From contig CAZWPO010000047.1 in NCBI GenBank assembly GCA_964635975.1, positions 1-14,056 on the forward strand: 14,056 bases of DNA, read 5' to 3'. Shown one piece after another: positions 1-7,302 of the stretch. The notes beneath the pieces are model-generated. The model did not search any database and was not told where the DNA came from. It worked only from the letters and a program-made list of their open reading frames with translations. A program made the translations under genes and the position numbers. Source of the stretch: UBA5314 sp964635975 (GTDB lineage Bacteria; Bacillota; Syntrophomonadia; Syntrophomonadales; Syntrophomonadaceae). Each line of letters starts with the position of its first letter. Positions within the stretch are counted from its first letter, which is position 1.

Positions 1-10
1 ATCTATAAAA

Positions 11-880
11 ATGGACAAAGTTATTATAAACTTTGCACCAACTGGGATGATACCGACCAAAGCCGATAGTCCTTATGTGCCAATAACCACTTCCGAAATA
101 ATCAAAGATGTTGAGACGGCATGCCAATTAGGTATTTCTATGGTCCACTTGCATGCAAGAAATGCGGACGAGACATCGAGTTATTACAAGGAAATTTATG
201 GCGAAATCATTGAGGGCATACGACGTTTTGCTCCCGAACTAATTATTTGCGTTTCTACTTCGGGAAGAGCTATCAAAACCTTTGAAGCTAGATCAGATGT
301 TTTATCTCTTACTGGAGAGATAAAGCCGGATATGGCCAGCCTAACTCTGAGTTCACTTAATTTCAACAAAAGCACAAGTGTTAATGAACCTGCAATGATT
401 ATAGCACTTGCTCAAAAAATGAAAGAAAATGGGATTAAACCTGAATTGGAGATATTTGACATCGGAATGGTTAATTATTTACACTATTTGATTAAAAAGG
501 ACTTGATATCTCCGCCTTATTACACCAACTTAATTTTGGGAAATATTGCTTGTGCACAGGCAGATTTATCACATATTGGATGCATAATGAATTATTTACC
601 CGGTGAAATTAATTTTGCATTAGGGGCAGTAGGCGGGTCTCAATTAAAAATGAATTCATTAGGTATCGCAATGGGCTGGGGGGTACGGGTTGGGTTAGAA
701 GACAACTACTGGTATGATGAAACCAGATCTAAACTGGCAACCAATGAATCTCTTTTAAAAAGAATACACAGGATTATTTCTGCCAATGAAAAGACGTTTA
801 TGTCATCAAAGGAATTGCGGCAAAGGCTGGGCTTGGAGCCTGGGTTTGGACACTATGGTATTGCTGGCTTGCAGCCTTAA
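11..880 (+). CDS. Beta-keto acid cleavage enzyme (BKACE, DUF849; Kce-like)
   Basis: A 289-residue protein of the BKACE family, TIM-barrel zinc enzymes that condense a beta-keto acid with acetyl-CoA to give acetoacetate and a new CoA ester. The founding member, Kce, acts on 3-keto-5-aminohexanoate in lysine fermentation. Visible family marks are a TG motif at 11-12, VHLHAR with the zinc-ligand pair H46/H48, S82 in the CVSTSGR stretch, and GVRVGLEDN with R226, E230 and D231. These positions coincide with the active-site numbering I recall for Kce. Residue 14 is Ile, where I recall Kce has a Glu contacting the substrate amino group, so the substrate may differ. The length is normal and the gene appears complete, although only ten bases precede the ATG and they show no ribosome binding site. 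It faces the LCP genes tail to tail. The gene is AT-rich compared with the plus-strand block at 3279-7274. The exact substrate cannot be read from the sequence. Confidence 0.88.
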   Translation: MDKVIINFAPTGMIPTKADSPYVPITTSEIIKDVETACQLGISMVHLHARNADETSSYYKEIYGEIIEGIRRFAPELIICVSTSGRAIKTFEARSDVLSLTGEIKPDMASLTLSSLNFNKSTSVNEPAMIIALAQKMKENGIKPELEIFDIGMVNYLHYLIKKDLISPPYYTNLILGNIACAQADLSHIGCIMNYLPGEINFALGAVGGSQLKMNSLGIAMGWGVRVGLEDNYWYDETRSKLATNESLLKRIHRIISANEKTFMSSKELRQRLGLEPGFGHYGIAGLQP

Positions 881-973
881 ACAGAAATTTTATGCCTGTG
901 CCCCGAACTTAACCTACTGGTAATCCCCATTTTCCGATTCATGAGTGTCTATTTAATCTTTAATTCGAATATG

Positions 974-1942
974 TTAAGTTTGTGTTTCATTGGGGGCGAT
1001 ATCTGAATAAATAAAATTATGGAGAAAAGCAGTATTGGCTCTGATATCAGCAACAAGGTAATAGATACCATTAATTATTTTCCCATCACACGTTTCATCT
1101 GTGGGAATTCGAGTACGCTTGACAGTTGTAAGATTAGAAGTCAAAACATCAATTCCCATCTTAATAAGGTCGGTTTGACTGATAGTGGTAACCGTATAGG
1201 GAAGCAACTCAGATACGAGTCCAGGCACCGCATCTGGACCCAATATCTGTGCTTTATAAATAACTTCGGTTAGTACACTTCTTTGACGTTCTGTCCTTTG
1301 ATAATCACCGTTGCCAACATATCTTATTCGAGCGTAGTCGACCGCTTGCTTTCCGTTTAGGACCTGTCGACCCGATTGTTGAAGCCCATCGATGTGAGGA
1401 ACTTCTGATTCCAGTACATCGATTTCAACTCCACCAACTCTATCAACGATGCTTGCCATACCCAAAAAGGATACATATGCATAGTCCCTAATATCCAAAT
1501 CAAAATTACTGTTAATCGTTTTCACTGCCAGTTCTGGACCACCAAAAGCAAAGGCGTGGTTTATTTTATCCATACCATAACCTGGGATTTTTACATAAGT
1601 ATCACGCATGATAGATGATAATTTAATGCAGTGATTTCTTTTATCAATCGACATTATCATGATAACATCCGATCTTCCCTTATCACTAAGATCTTCTTGA
1701 TCAATGCCAAATAAGGCAATATTTAAAGGTGGATATTCTGGTATAAGTAAACCTTGTGCTTCTATAGCTATATCATCATTTATTCCCAGTGATTCCTTGC
1801 TTCTATCCAAAGGCACGTAAGTTATTTTACTAGTCTGCCAGTAAATGTATATTGCGAATGATAATGCGGATATTAGCAGAACAACAGCTATCGAAAAAAT
1901 TATATATTTATTCTTAGATTTTTTAGCAACTGACTTCGCCAT
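974..1942 (-). CDS. LytR-CpsA-Psr (LCP) family glycopolymer ligase, copy 1
   Basis: LCP proteins are membrane-anchored enzymes on the outer face of the membrane. They transfer lipid-linked glycopolymers such as teichoic acids or capsule to peptidoglycan. This 322-residue copy has a lysine-rich N-terminus, one membrane helix (about 13-35) and then the LCP domain. Family residues visible are D81 in FGID, R90/D92 in GRSD, R113/D114 in MRDTY, the GYGMDKINHA loop (121-130), and the YARIRYVGNGDYQRTERQR block (203-221) whose arginines bind the polyprenyl pyrophosphate. I chose the ATG at 1942 because GAGGTG lies 11 bases upstream. A TTG at 1975 would add 11 residues but has no ribosome binding site. 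It lies 56 bases downstream of a close paralogue on the same strand, so the two are probably co-transcribed. Which polymer it attaches is unknown. Confidence 0.93.
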   Translation of the reverse strand: MAKSVAKKSKNKYIIFSIAVVLLISALSFAIYIYWQTSKITYVPLDRSKESLGINDDIAIEAQGLLIPEYPPLNIALFGIDQEDLSDKGRSDVIMIMSIDKRNHCIKLSSIMRDTYVKIPGYGMDKINHAFAFGGPELAVKTINSNFDLDIRDYAYVSFLGMASIVDRVGGVEIDVLESEVPHIDGLQQSGRQVLNGKQAVDYARIRYVGNGDYQRTERQRSVLTEVIYKAQILGPDAVPGLVSELLPYTVTTISQTDLIKMGIDVLTSNLTTVKRTRIPTDETCDGKIINGIYYLVADIRANTAFLHNFIYSDIAPNETQT

Positions 1943-1998
1943 TATCTTATATGCACCTCGCTTAGCTTTCTGCAAAGAAAATATTTAAAGGAGACAAT

Positions 1999-2976
1999 TC
2001 AAGACCTGGATATTGAATTTGCATCAACAAGAGAAAATTGAACAGCATTGGTATCACTATAAATAAATTTATGTAAAACTTCTGTGCTTTCAGGTAAATC
2101 TGCAATAAGATAATAGACACCATTAATAGTAGTGCCTTCACATGCTGAATCAACAGGTATCCGAAGCTGCTCTATTGATGTGATGTCTAAAGACAATATA
2201 TCTGCTCCCATTTTCAGCATATCTATTTTGTTGATACTAGTCGTGGTGTACGGAGCAAGCTGAGAGACAAGATAGGGAACCTGATCCGGGCCAGATGCGT
2301 ACACCTTATTGATTATTTGAGCGAGCACAGTCCTTTGGCGCTCGGTCCTTTGATAGTCTCCATTCCCGACATATCTGATGCGGGCGTATTGAACAGCCTG
2401 GTGCCCGTTTAGATGCTGCATCCCTGATTCGCAAAGCCCATCAATTCTTGATAGTTCCTCACTCGTAACATTGATGTCGACACCGCCTAATCTATCGATT
2501 ATCTCTGCCATACTGGAGAATGAAACGGAAGCAAAGTCTCGGATATCCATATTGAAATTGCTGTTTATTGTATTAATGGCTAATTGCGGACCGCCAAAGG
2601 CATAGGCATGGTTTATCTTGTCCATACCGTATCCAGGTATATATACATAAGTGTCACGCATTATTGATGACAGCTTTATGGCTTTATTTCTTTTATCAAC
2701 TGTCATTATCATTATTACATCTGATCTGCCAACATCATCATTGTATTCCTGGTCGATACCAAAGAGGGCAATATTAATAGGGGCATCGTCTAAATGTACT
2801 AATCCTGGTGCGTCTGGACTTATTCCCAGGGCTGCGTTGCTTCTATCCAAAGGTGCTTTTGTAATTTTATCAAGCTGCCAGTATACATAGATTCCTGAAA
2901 GGGACACGGCAGTCAGAAATAGAAATGCAATGGCTATCATAAGGTTTTTTCTATTGAATTTTACAGCAGTATCCAT
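1999..2976 (-). CDS. LytR-CpsA-Psr (LCP) family glycopolymer ligase, copy 2
   Basis: Second LCP ligase, 325 residues, clearly homologous to its downstream neighbour along the whole length. The blocks IKLSSIMRDTYV, IPGYGMDKINHA and YARIRYVGNGDYQRTERQR are identical or nearly so. Architecture is one N-terminal membrane helix (about 11-33) followed by the extracellular LCP domain with D75, R84/D86, R107/D108 and the YARIR block near 197-201. The ATG at 2976 is preferred because AAGGTG sits six bases upstream. A GTG at 2985, three codons earlier, overlaps that ribosome binding site. As the first gene of the pair it is likely read from the extended -10 promoter at 3025-3030. Members of this family often occur in several copies per Gram-positive genome. 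The tandem arrangement points to local duplication and possibly to use of different glycopolymers. Confidence 0.93.
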   Translation of the reverse strand: MDTAVKFNRKNLMIAIAFLFLTAVSLSGIYVYWQLDKITKAPLDRSNAALGISPDAPGLVHLDDAPINIALFGIDQEYNDDVGRSDVIMIMTVDKRNKAIKLSSIMRDTYVYIPGYGMDKINHAYAFGGPQLAINTINSNFNMDIRDFASVSFSSMAEIIDRLGGVDINVTSEELSRIDGLCESGMQHLNGHQAVQYARIRYVGNGDYQRTERQRTVLAQIINKVYASGPDQVPYLVSQLAPYTTTSINKIDMLKMGADILSLDITSIEQLRIPVDSACEGTTINGVYYLIADLPESTEVLHKFIYSDTNAVQFSLVDANSISRS

Positions 2977-3024
2977 CTGTGTCACCTTGAGTCAGCACCC
3001 CTCGGTATTTGAAAAACCATAATA

Positions 3025-3053
3025 ATTATAGCAATAATTTGGTTCGCGAGTCT
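3025..3053 (-). promoter_or_regulatory. Candidate sigma-A promoter for the LCP pair (extended -10)
   Basis: Minus strand: TATAAT at 3030-3025 preceded by TGC, which makes an extended -10. The hexamer 17 bases upstream (AGACTC, 3053-3048) is a poor -35. The predicted transcript would start near 3018, about 40 bases before the ATG at 2976. The call rests on motif only. Confidence 0.42.
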
Positions 3054-3080
3054 TTATGTTTATATCGGAAAATGGTGAAT

Positions 3081-3110
3081 TCCCTTTATGACTATGTCCA
3101 AATAAAGGGA
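3081..3110. repeat. 9-bp perfect inverted repeat
   Basis: TCCCTTTAT (3081-3089) is exactly reverse-complemented by ATAAAGGGA (3102-3110), with 12 bases between. It lies about 30 bases upstream of the minus-strand -35 position and about 100 upstream of the plus-strand promoter. No T-run follows in either direction, so it is not a terminator. An operator or an RNA hairpin are both possible. Confidence 0.5.
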
Positions 3111-3212
3111 TATGAAGGTAACGCCCACAAAAACAAGATCCTTAAAATATGCATAACATACCAGCCTGCGTTTTATAAAACTCCGCATAGACTGTCGCAC
3201 TTAAGAATAAGT

Positions 3213-3240
3213 TTGAATGAGATGCCTGGTTTTTTATAAC
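3213..3240 (+). promoter_or_regulatory. Candidate sigma-A promoter for the deacetylase operon
   Basis: TTGAAT (3213-3218), a 16-base spacer and TATAAC (3235-3240) form a reasonable vegetative promoter. The start would fall near 3247, some 30 bases before the ATG at 3279. An imperfect 7-bp stem, CCTGGTT (3225-3231) with AACCGGG (3245-3251), overlaps it. If real, it drives the five-gene run ending at 7274. Confidence 0.4.
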
Positions 3241-3278
3241 CGCTAACCGGGTGTTAAAGATCCAAGGGGGATTTAATA

Positions 3279-4004
3279 ATGAAAGTCTGTTTTGTATCCC
3301 GCAAAGGTATCATTTCTGCGCTGGTGCTAATTGGCTTGCTGGTGAGTATTTTCAGTGGATTTGTTATTTATACGAACAGTATCTCTTCGGCTTCATACAT
3401 GCAGGAACCGATTTATCAAGGAAACACAGGGCAAAAAGCAGTTTCCATAACTGTGAATGTCGATTGGGGAGAAGAATTCATTCCCGAGATGCTAAAAGAG
3501 TTTGAAAAGAGCGGAGCCAGGGTCAGCTTTTTTGTAACTGGGAACTGGGCTGAAAAGAATGCCGAGCTTCTAAAAAATATGCATGAACAGGGACACAGTA
3601 TTCAGAATCATGGCTACAAACATGTCCATTTTGCTTCCCTGTCTTCCACGCAGACCGCTGAAGAGATAAGGAAAGCGGAAGAAGTAATATACAATATTAC
3701 CGGGAACAAGACCAGGTTTTTTGCCCCCCCCTACGGGGAGCAGAACCGCCAGATTCTTCAGGGCGTACATAGTCTTGGTTACGATTTAATTATGTGGAGC
3801 GTCGACACCATCGACTGGCAAAGGCCTGGCCCGGACACAATTGTCAAACGGGTAATCAACAAAGTACATAACGACGCTATTATATTGATGCATCCAACGG
3901 AGCCGTCATTAAAAGCGCTACCCCAGCTGCTCAAATACCTTAAGGATGAAGGCTACCAAATAGTGACGATTGATCAGATAATTATTAAGAAAGATTCGGA
4001 ATAA
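3279..4004 (+). CDS. ylxY: YlxY-type polysaccharide deacetylase (carbohydrate esterase 4 fold)
   Basis: A 241-residue exported or membrane-anchored member of the NodB/CE4 polysaccharide deacetylase family, with an N-terminal hydrophobic segment at about 11-33. CE4 motifs can be followed in order. Motif 1 is VNVDWGEE (D62), where typical enzymes have TFDDG. Motif 2 is QNHGYKHVH (H111, H115). Motif 3 is FAPPYG (148-153). Motif 4 is SVDTIDW (174-180). Motif 5 is ILMHPT (202-207). Only one Asp of the usual DD pair remains, so metal binding or activity may differ; from memory this kind of motif 1 is typical of the YlxY branch rather than a mutation. The ATG is preceded by AAGGGGG eight bases upstream. 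It heads a run of five plus-strand genes, and the next begins six bases after its stop. In Bacillus ylxY also precedes mlpA and ymxH, which supports the name. The physiological substrate is not known to me. Confidence 0.85.
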   Translation: MKVCFVSRKGIISALVLIGLLVSIFSGFVIYTNSISSASYMQEPIYQGNTGQKAVSITVNVDWGEEFIPEMLKEFEKSGARVSFFVTGNWAEKNAELLKNMHEQGHSIQNHGYKHVHFASLSSTQTAEEIRKAEEVIYNITGNKTRFFAPPYGEQNRQILQGVHSLGYDLIMWSVDTIDWQRPGPDTIVKRVINKVHNDAIILMHPTEPSLKALPQLLKYLKDEGYQIVTIDQIIIKKDSE

Positions 4005-4010
4005 TCATAT

Positions 4011-5159
4011 ATGCATGCAAGGATTTGGATTTTTTTATCCTGCATACTGATAATAGCTTTTTGTGCTGGCGGTCAACGACCTGCTCAGGCTGCCAGCCTG
4101 AACATCAGCGCACCGTATTACTGTTTGCTCGATGCCGGCAGCGGTCAGGTATTAGCTATGAGAAACGGTGATTCACAACGGGCAGTGGCCAGTACGACCA
4201 AGATTATGACCGGTATCCTGGCTATAGAATACTGCGATTCGGCAGAAGTTGCCCTGGTTAGCTCTCATGCGGATAATACGGCCGAGTATACGATAGGGCT
4301 GAGCAGGGATCAAAGGATTGCAGTCGGAGAGCTGCTCAAAGCTGCTTTAATTAAGTCAGCGAATGACGCTGCGGTGGTTTTAGCCGAACATGTTGCTGGA
4401 GATGAAAAGCTTTTCGGGCATTTAATGACTAAGAAGGCGTTTGTTTTAGGGGCTTTTAATACCCATTTTATTAATGCTTCCGGTCTTCCAGCAGCGGGAA
4501 GCTGCAGTACCGCTTACGAACTCGCCATTATCAGCCGATATGCTATTGCCAATCCATCCTTCCTGGCTATTGTTTCCCAGCAGAATGCCCAATTCCATCA
4601 CCCCGCCTACAGGAGTCCTCTAAGCATAAGCAACACCAACGACCTTCTAGGGTTCTACCCGGGAGCAAATGGAATAAAGACCGGCACTACCGATGCTGCC
4701 GGCAAGTGTCTGGTGGGATCTGCTCTTCGCTCCGGGAGAGAACTGATAGCGGTCGTCTTGCATTCCGGAGATCGTTCCGGCGATTGCAGGAAATTACTGG
4801 ATTATGGTTTCGAAAATATGCATCCTGTTAAACTGATTGACAGACAGTCACCATTCAAGGAGATCCATATAAATGGTGAACCCCAGTGGCTTACTGTTTT
4901 CCCGGCGGAAGACTTACTAGCCTGGCAGGGGCAGTTAAAGAATGATACTACTAAGAAGGTGCAAATGAACTATTACTGGAATCCCCCAGTTTCCCAAGGG
5001 GTGAAAGTTGGGTTTGTGGAAGTATACTCGAACGGCAAGCTGCTAAAAAGAATCGATCTAATTGGAGGGAACGAAATTAAAAGAGAACCGTCCCGCTTCA
5101 ACAGGATGTTGAGAGAAATTCTTGGCGATAAAAGGAATATTAGTTCCGGCAAAGAATAG
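4011..5159 (+). CDS. D-alanyl-D-alanine carboxypeptidase (peptidase S11, PBP5/DacF type)
   Basis: A 382-residue low-molecular-weight penicillin-binding protein that trims the terminal D-Ala from peptidoglycan stem peptides outside the membrane. A signal peptide covers about residues 1-28 (hydrophobic core followed by AQA-A). The three active-site motifs are complete: STTK with nucleophile S61 and K64, SAN at 116-118, and KTG at 223-225. The C-terminal beta domain typical of PBP5 follows (about 260-350), and the last 25 residues are basic and could form a membrane-associating helix. The ATG lies six bases after the deacetylase stop with no strong ribosome binding site, which suggests translational coupling. 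In spore formers such enzymes include vegetative DacA, spore-cortex DacB and DacF. The sequence does not let me choose, so no symbol is given. Confidence 0.93.
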   Translation: MHARIWIFLSCILIIAFCAGGQRPAQAASLNISAPYYCLLDAGSGQVLAMRNGDSQRAVASTTKIMTGILAIEYCDSAEVALVSSHADNTAEYTIGLSRDQRIAVGELLKAALIKSANDAAVVLAEHVAGDEKLFGHLMTKKAFVLGAFNTHFINASGLPAAGSCSTAYELAIISRYAIANPSFLAIVSQQNAQFHHPAYRSPLSISNTNDLLGFYPGANGIKTGTTDAAGKCLVGSALRSGRELIAVVLHSGDRSGDCRKLLDYGFENMHPVKLIDRQSPFKEIHINGEPQWLTVFPAEDLLAWQGQLKNDTTKKVQMNYYWNPPVSQGVKVGFVEVYSNGKLLKRIDLIGGNEIKREPSRFNRMLREILGDKRNISSGKE

Positions 5160-5190
5160 AATAAGAATGTTGCAAACTGGAGGAATATTG

Positions 5191-6459
5191 ATGATACAAT
5201 ATTGGGAATTGGAATCCGGAGCTAAATTGGTTATTGAATCAATTCCTCATGTTAAATCCGCCGCTATAGGCGTGTTTATTGGAGTCGGTTCTCGTCACGA
5301 AGACGCCTGCCTGGCAGGCGCCAGTCATTTCATTGAACATATGCTCTTCAAAGGCACCCAGCACCGCAGTGCTCGTGATATTGCAGAGAGCTTTGAAAGA
5401 ATTGGCGGGCAGCTTAATGCTTTCACATCAAAAGAATATACCTGTTTGTATGCGCGTACACTGGATGAGGATTTAGAGGGCGGTGTAGACATAATCTTCG
5501 ATATGCTTTTTAATTCTCGTTTTGGTCAGCGCGATTTTTCTGTGGAGAAGGATGTTGTGAGTGAAGAAATTAATATGTACGAGGATGCGCCGGATGAGCT
5601 GATCCACGATATATTTCTGCGCAGACTATGGCAGGGCAACACTATGGGCAGCCCAATTCTAGGATCTCTTGAAAGCGTAGTTAGTTTTGAAAGGGATCAA
5701 GTATTCTCTTTTTATAAGCACTGCTACCGCCCATCCAACATGGTAGTTTCAATTGCAGGTAATGTCGATGCCATGCGAATAAGAGACAAGGTGGAATACT
5801 ATCTCGACCAACACAAAGGCGGTAAGGTTGAATTAGCTTGTGCACCGCCCCTGCCATATCGGCCTTTTGTGGAAATGGTGGACAAGGATACCGAGCAGGT
5901 ACAGCTTTGTATAGGTGCGGCGGGGCTATCGTACCAGGATGATAACCGCTTTACTTTAAATGTATTGAATAGTATCCTTGGCGGGGGGATAAGCTCACGC
6001 CTTTTTCAATCTATCCGGGAGGAGCAGGGGCTGGCCTACTCCGTATATTCCGCACCTTCAAACTATAGTGACACGGGATCTTTTTCGGTGTTCGTTGGTA
6101 CGGGGCCTGGTAAAATTGCTCGGTTTTTTGAAGAGATGCAAAAAGAGCTGGGCCTTTTCGTTAAGAACGGGGTGAGTACCGAAGAGGTGGTACGCACTCA
6201 ACACCTGATTAAATCCAGTATGTATCTAGGATTGGAAAGTGTAATCAACCGGATGACCAGGTTGGGCAAGTCAGTTTTGATGTACGGGAAAGTCGTAGAT
6301 ATCGAAGAAGCCATAGCTAGAATTTTCGCTGTTGATAAACAGATGGTTTTAGAGCTAGCCAGATCTCTGATGGAAAAACAGCCTCTTTCCATGGCTGCTA
6401 TTGGCTCAGCAGAAATTTTGCCTATGGTTGATCAGGAATTTCATCGCTGGTGGAGATAG
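5191..6459 (+). CDS. mlpA: M16 family zinc peptidase (YmxG/MlpA type)
   Basis: A 422-residue cytoplasmic metallopeptidase of the mitochondrial-processing-peptidase/pitrilysin family. The inverted zinc motif HFIEH (H46, E49, H50) and the distal glutamate ligand in VVSEEINMYED (E126, 76 residues after H50) are intact. The C-terminal half carries the second homologous domain with the conserved GGGISSRLFQSIREEQGLAY block, whose Arg and Tyr help bind substrate. This one looks catalytically complete. The reading frame is open from 5122, but the ATG at 5191 has TGGAGG seven bases upstream and starts like other family members, so I use it. It begins 31 bases after the carboxypeptidase stop. Its placement between ylxY-like and ymxH-like genes matches Bacillus mlpA, once reported to affect protease production. 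The natural substrate is unknown. Confidence 0.93.
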   Translation: MIQYWELESGAKLVIESIPHVKSAAIGVFIGVGSRHEDACLAGASHFIEHMLFKGTQHRSARDIAESFERIGGQLNAFTSKEYTCLYARTLDEDLEGGVDIIFDMLFNSRFGQRDFSVEKDVVSEEINMYEDAPDELIHDIFLRRLWQGNTMGSPILGSLESVVSFERDQVFSFYKHCYRPSNMVVSIAGNVDAMRIRDKVEYYLDQHKGGKVELACAPPLPYRPFVEMVDKDTEQVQLCIGAAGLSYQDDNRFTLNVLNSILGGGISSRLFQSIREEQGLAYSVYSAPSNYSDTGSFSVFVGTGPGKIARFFEEMQKELGLFVKNGVSTEEVVRTQHLIKSSMYLGLESVINRMTRLGKSVLMYGKVVDIEEAIARIFAVDKQMVLELARSLMEKQPLSMAAIGSAEILPMVDQEFHRWWR

Positions 6460-6518
6460 TATAAAGGGCTGCCCTGTGGTCAATTTATAGATTATACTTC
6501 GCGAGAGGAGAAAGAGAT

Positions 6519-6959
6519 GTGAATATAAGAGTAGAGGTTAAACGGTTGCATAACGAAGAGCTGCCTCTGCCAGCATACATGACGGACGGGGCGGCAGGAA
6601 TGGATGTATATGCGGCAATCGGCAAAGACCTGGTAATCTCGCCAGGCGCACGGGAACTGGTGCCGACCGGATTGGCCATCGCTTTGCCGGTTGGATATGA
6701 AGCTCAGATCAGGCCGCGCAGTGGATTGGCTATAAAGCATGGCATTACGATGCTCAACAGCCCGGGAACAATTGATTGCGATTACCGTGGGGAAATAAAA
6801 GTCATAGTAATAAATTTGGGGGACAAAGATTATATATTAAAGCGAGGAGAAAGAATTGCCCAGATGGTCTTTGCCCCGGTGTCCAGAGCCCATTTGATAG
6901 AAGTAGACCGGTTAGGGGATACTTTGCGGGGAAGCGGGGGGTTTGGACATACCGGATAA
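6519..6959 (+). CDS. dut: Deoxyuridine 5'-triphosphate nucleotidohydrolase (dUTPase)
   Basis: Trimeric dUTPase of 146 residues. It hydrolyses dUTP to dUMP and pyrophosphate, keeping uracil out of DNA and feeding thymidylate synthesis. All five family motifs are present in order: DGAAGMDVYA (23-32), RPRSGLA (65-71), GTIDCDYRGE (83-92, with the catalytic Asp), RIAQMVFAPV (112-121) and the C-terminal flap RGSGGFGHTG (137-146). The start is a GTG at 6519 with GAGGAG eight bases upstream. The overlapping ATG at 6517 runs straight into TGA and cannot be used. It sits 59 bases after the peptidase and 45 before the YmxH-type gene in the same direction. In Bacillus subtilis dut is not in this neighbourhood, but clostridial genomes often carry it here as far as I recall. 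Confidence 0.97.
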   Translation: MNIRVEVKRLHNEELPLPAYMTDGAAGMDVYAAIGKDLVISPGARELVPTGLAIALPVGYEAQIRPRSGLAIKHGITMLNSPGTIDCDYRGEIKVIVINLGDKDYILKRGERIAQMVFAPVSRAHLIEVDRLGDTLRGSGGFGHTG

Positions 6960-7004
6960 AAAGACAGGGTGCTGCTCCTATAAGCATAAAGGAGGGGAAT
7001 CCTG

Positions 7005-7274
7005 ATGCGTCTATATGAACTTACCGGCAAAGAAATGGTCAATATATATGATGGGATGCGTATGGGGACCGTAGGTGAGTCGGATATGCTAATCGATACT
7101 GAGACCGGTCAGATTGTTTCAATCATTCTTCCTAACCGCGGGAATTTATTAACTTTTTGGGCAGATCGCCAGAAGCTGGTTATTCCATGGGAAGCTGTAA
7201 AAAAGATAGGCCGTGAAGTTATAGTAGTCGATCTAGATGCCACAAATATGCGGTTAAAAAACAGCTCTATTTGA
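7005..7274 (+). CDS. ymxH: YlmC/YmxH family PRC-barrel sporulation protein
   Basis: An 89-residue protein with a single PRC-barrel-like fold, the family annotated as YlmC/YmxH sporulation proteins and found across endospore formers. The sequence has the usual pattern: MRLYELTGKE at the start, GTVGESDMLID (about 22-32), a turn at LPNRGN, then VIPWEAVKKIGREVIVVD towards the end. No catalytic residues are expected. PRC barrels serve as small binding modules in RNA processing and photosystem assembly proteins. The ATG has AAGGAGGGG just upstream. It is the last gene of the run that starts with the deacetylase. In Bacillus ymxH is followed by the dipicolinate synthase genes (spoVFA/spoVFB, dpaA/dpaB). 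Here a structured non-coding element and an HTH gene follow instead. The molecular role is not established. Confidence 0.85.
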   Translation: MRLYELTGKEMVNIYDGMRMGTVGESDMLIDTETGQIVSIILPNRGNLLTFWADRQKLVIPWEAVKKIGREVIVVDLDATNMRLKNSSI

Positions 7275-7302
7275 CGTATTCTTTATCATCCTGATAACTA
7301 CT

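Larger units (their letters stand above)
2977..3278. other. Divergent intergenic control region
   Basis: About 300 bases between the divergently transcribed LCP pair and the wall/processing operon. I see an extended -10 element for the minus strand (3025-3030), a 9-bp inverted repeat (3081-3110) and a -35/-10 pair for the plus strand (3213-3240). A 76-codon frame at 3009-3239 begins with TTG, lacks a ribosome binding site and resembles no protein I know, so I treat the stretch as non-coding. In Bacillus the gene just before ylxY is pnpA, and nothing of it is present here. Confidence 0.6.

Noticed and set aside
3009..3239. 76-codon plus-strand frame in the LCP/deacetylase gap
   Set aside because: It starts with TTG, has no ribosome binding site, lies over candidate promoters, and its translation resembles no family I know.
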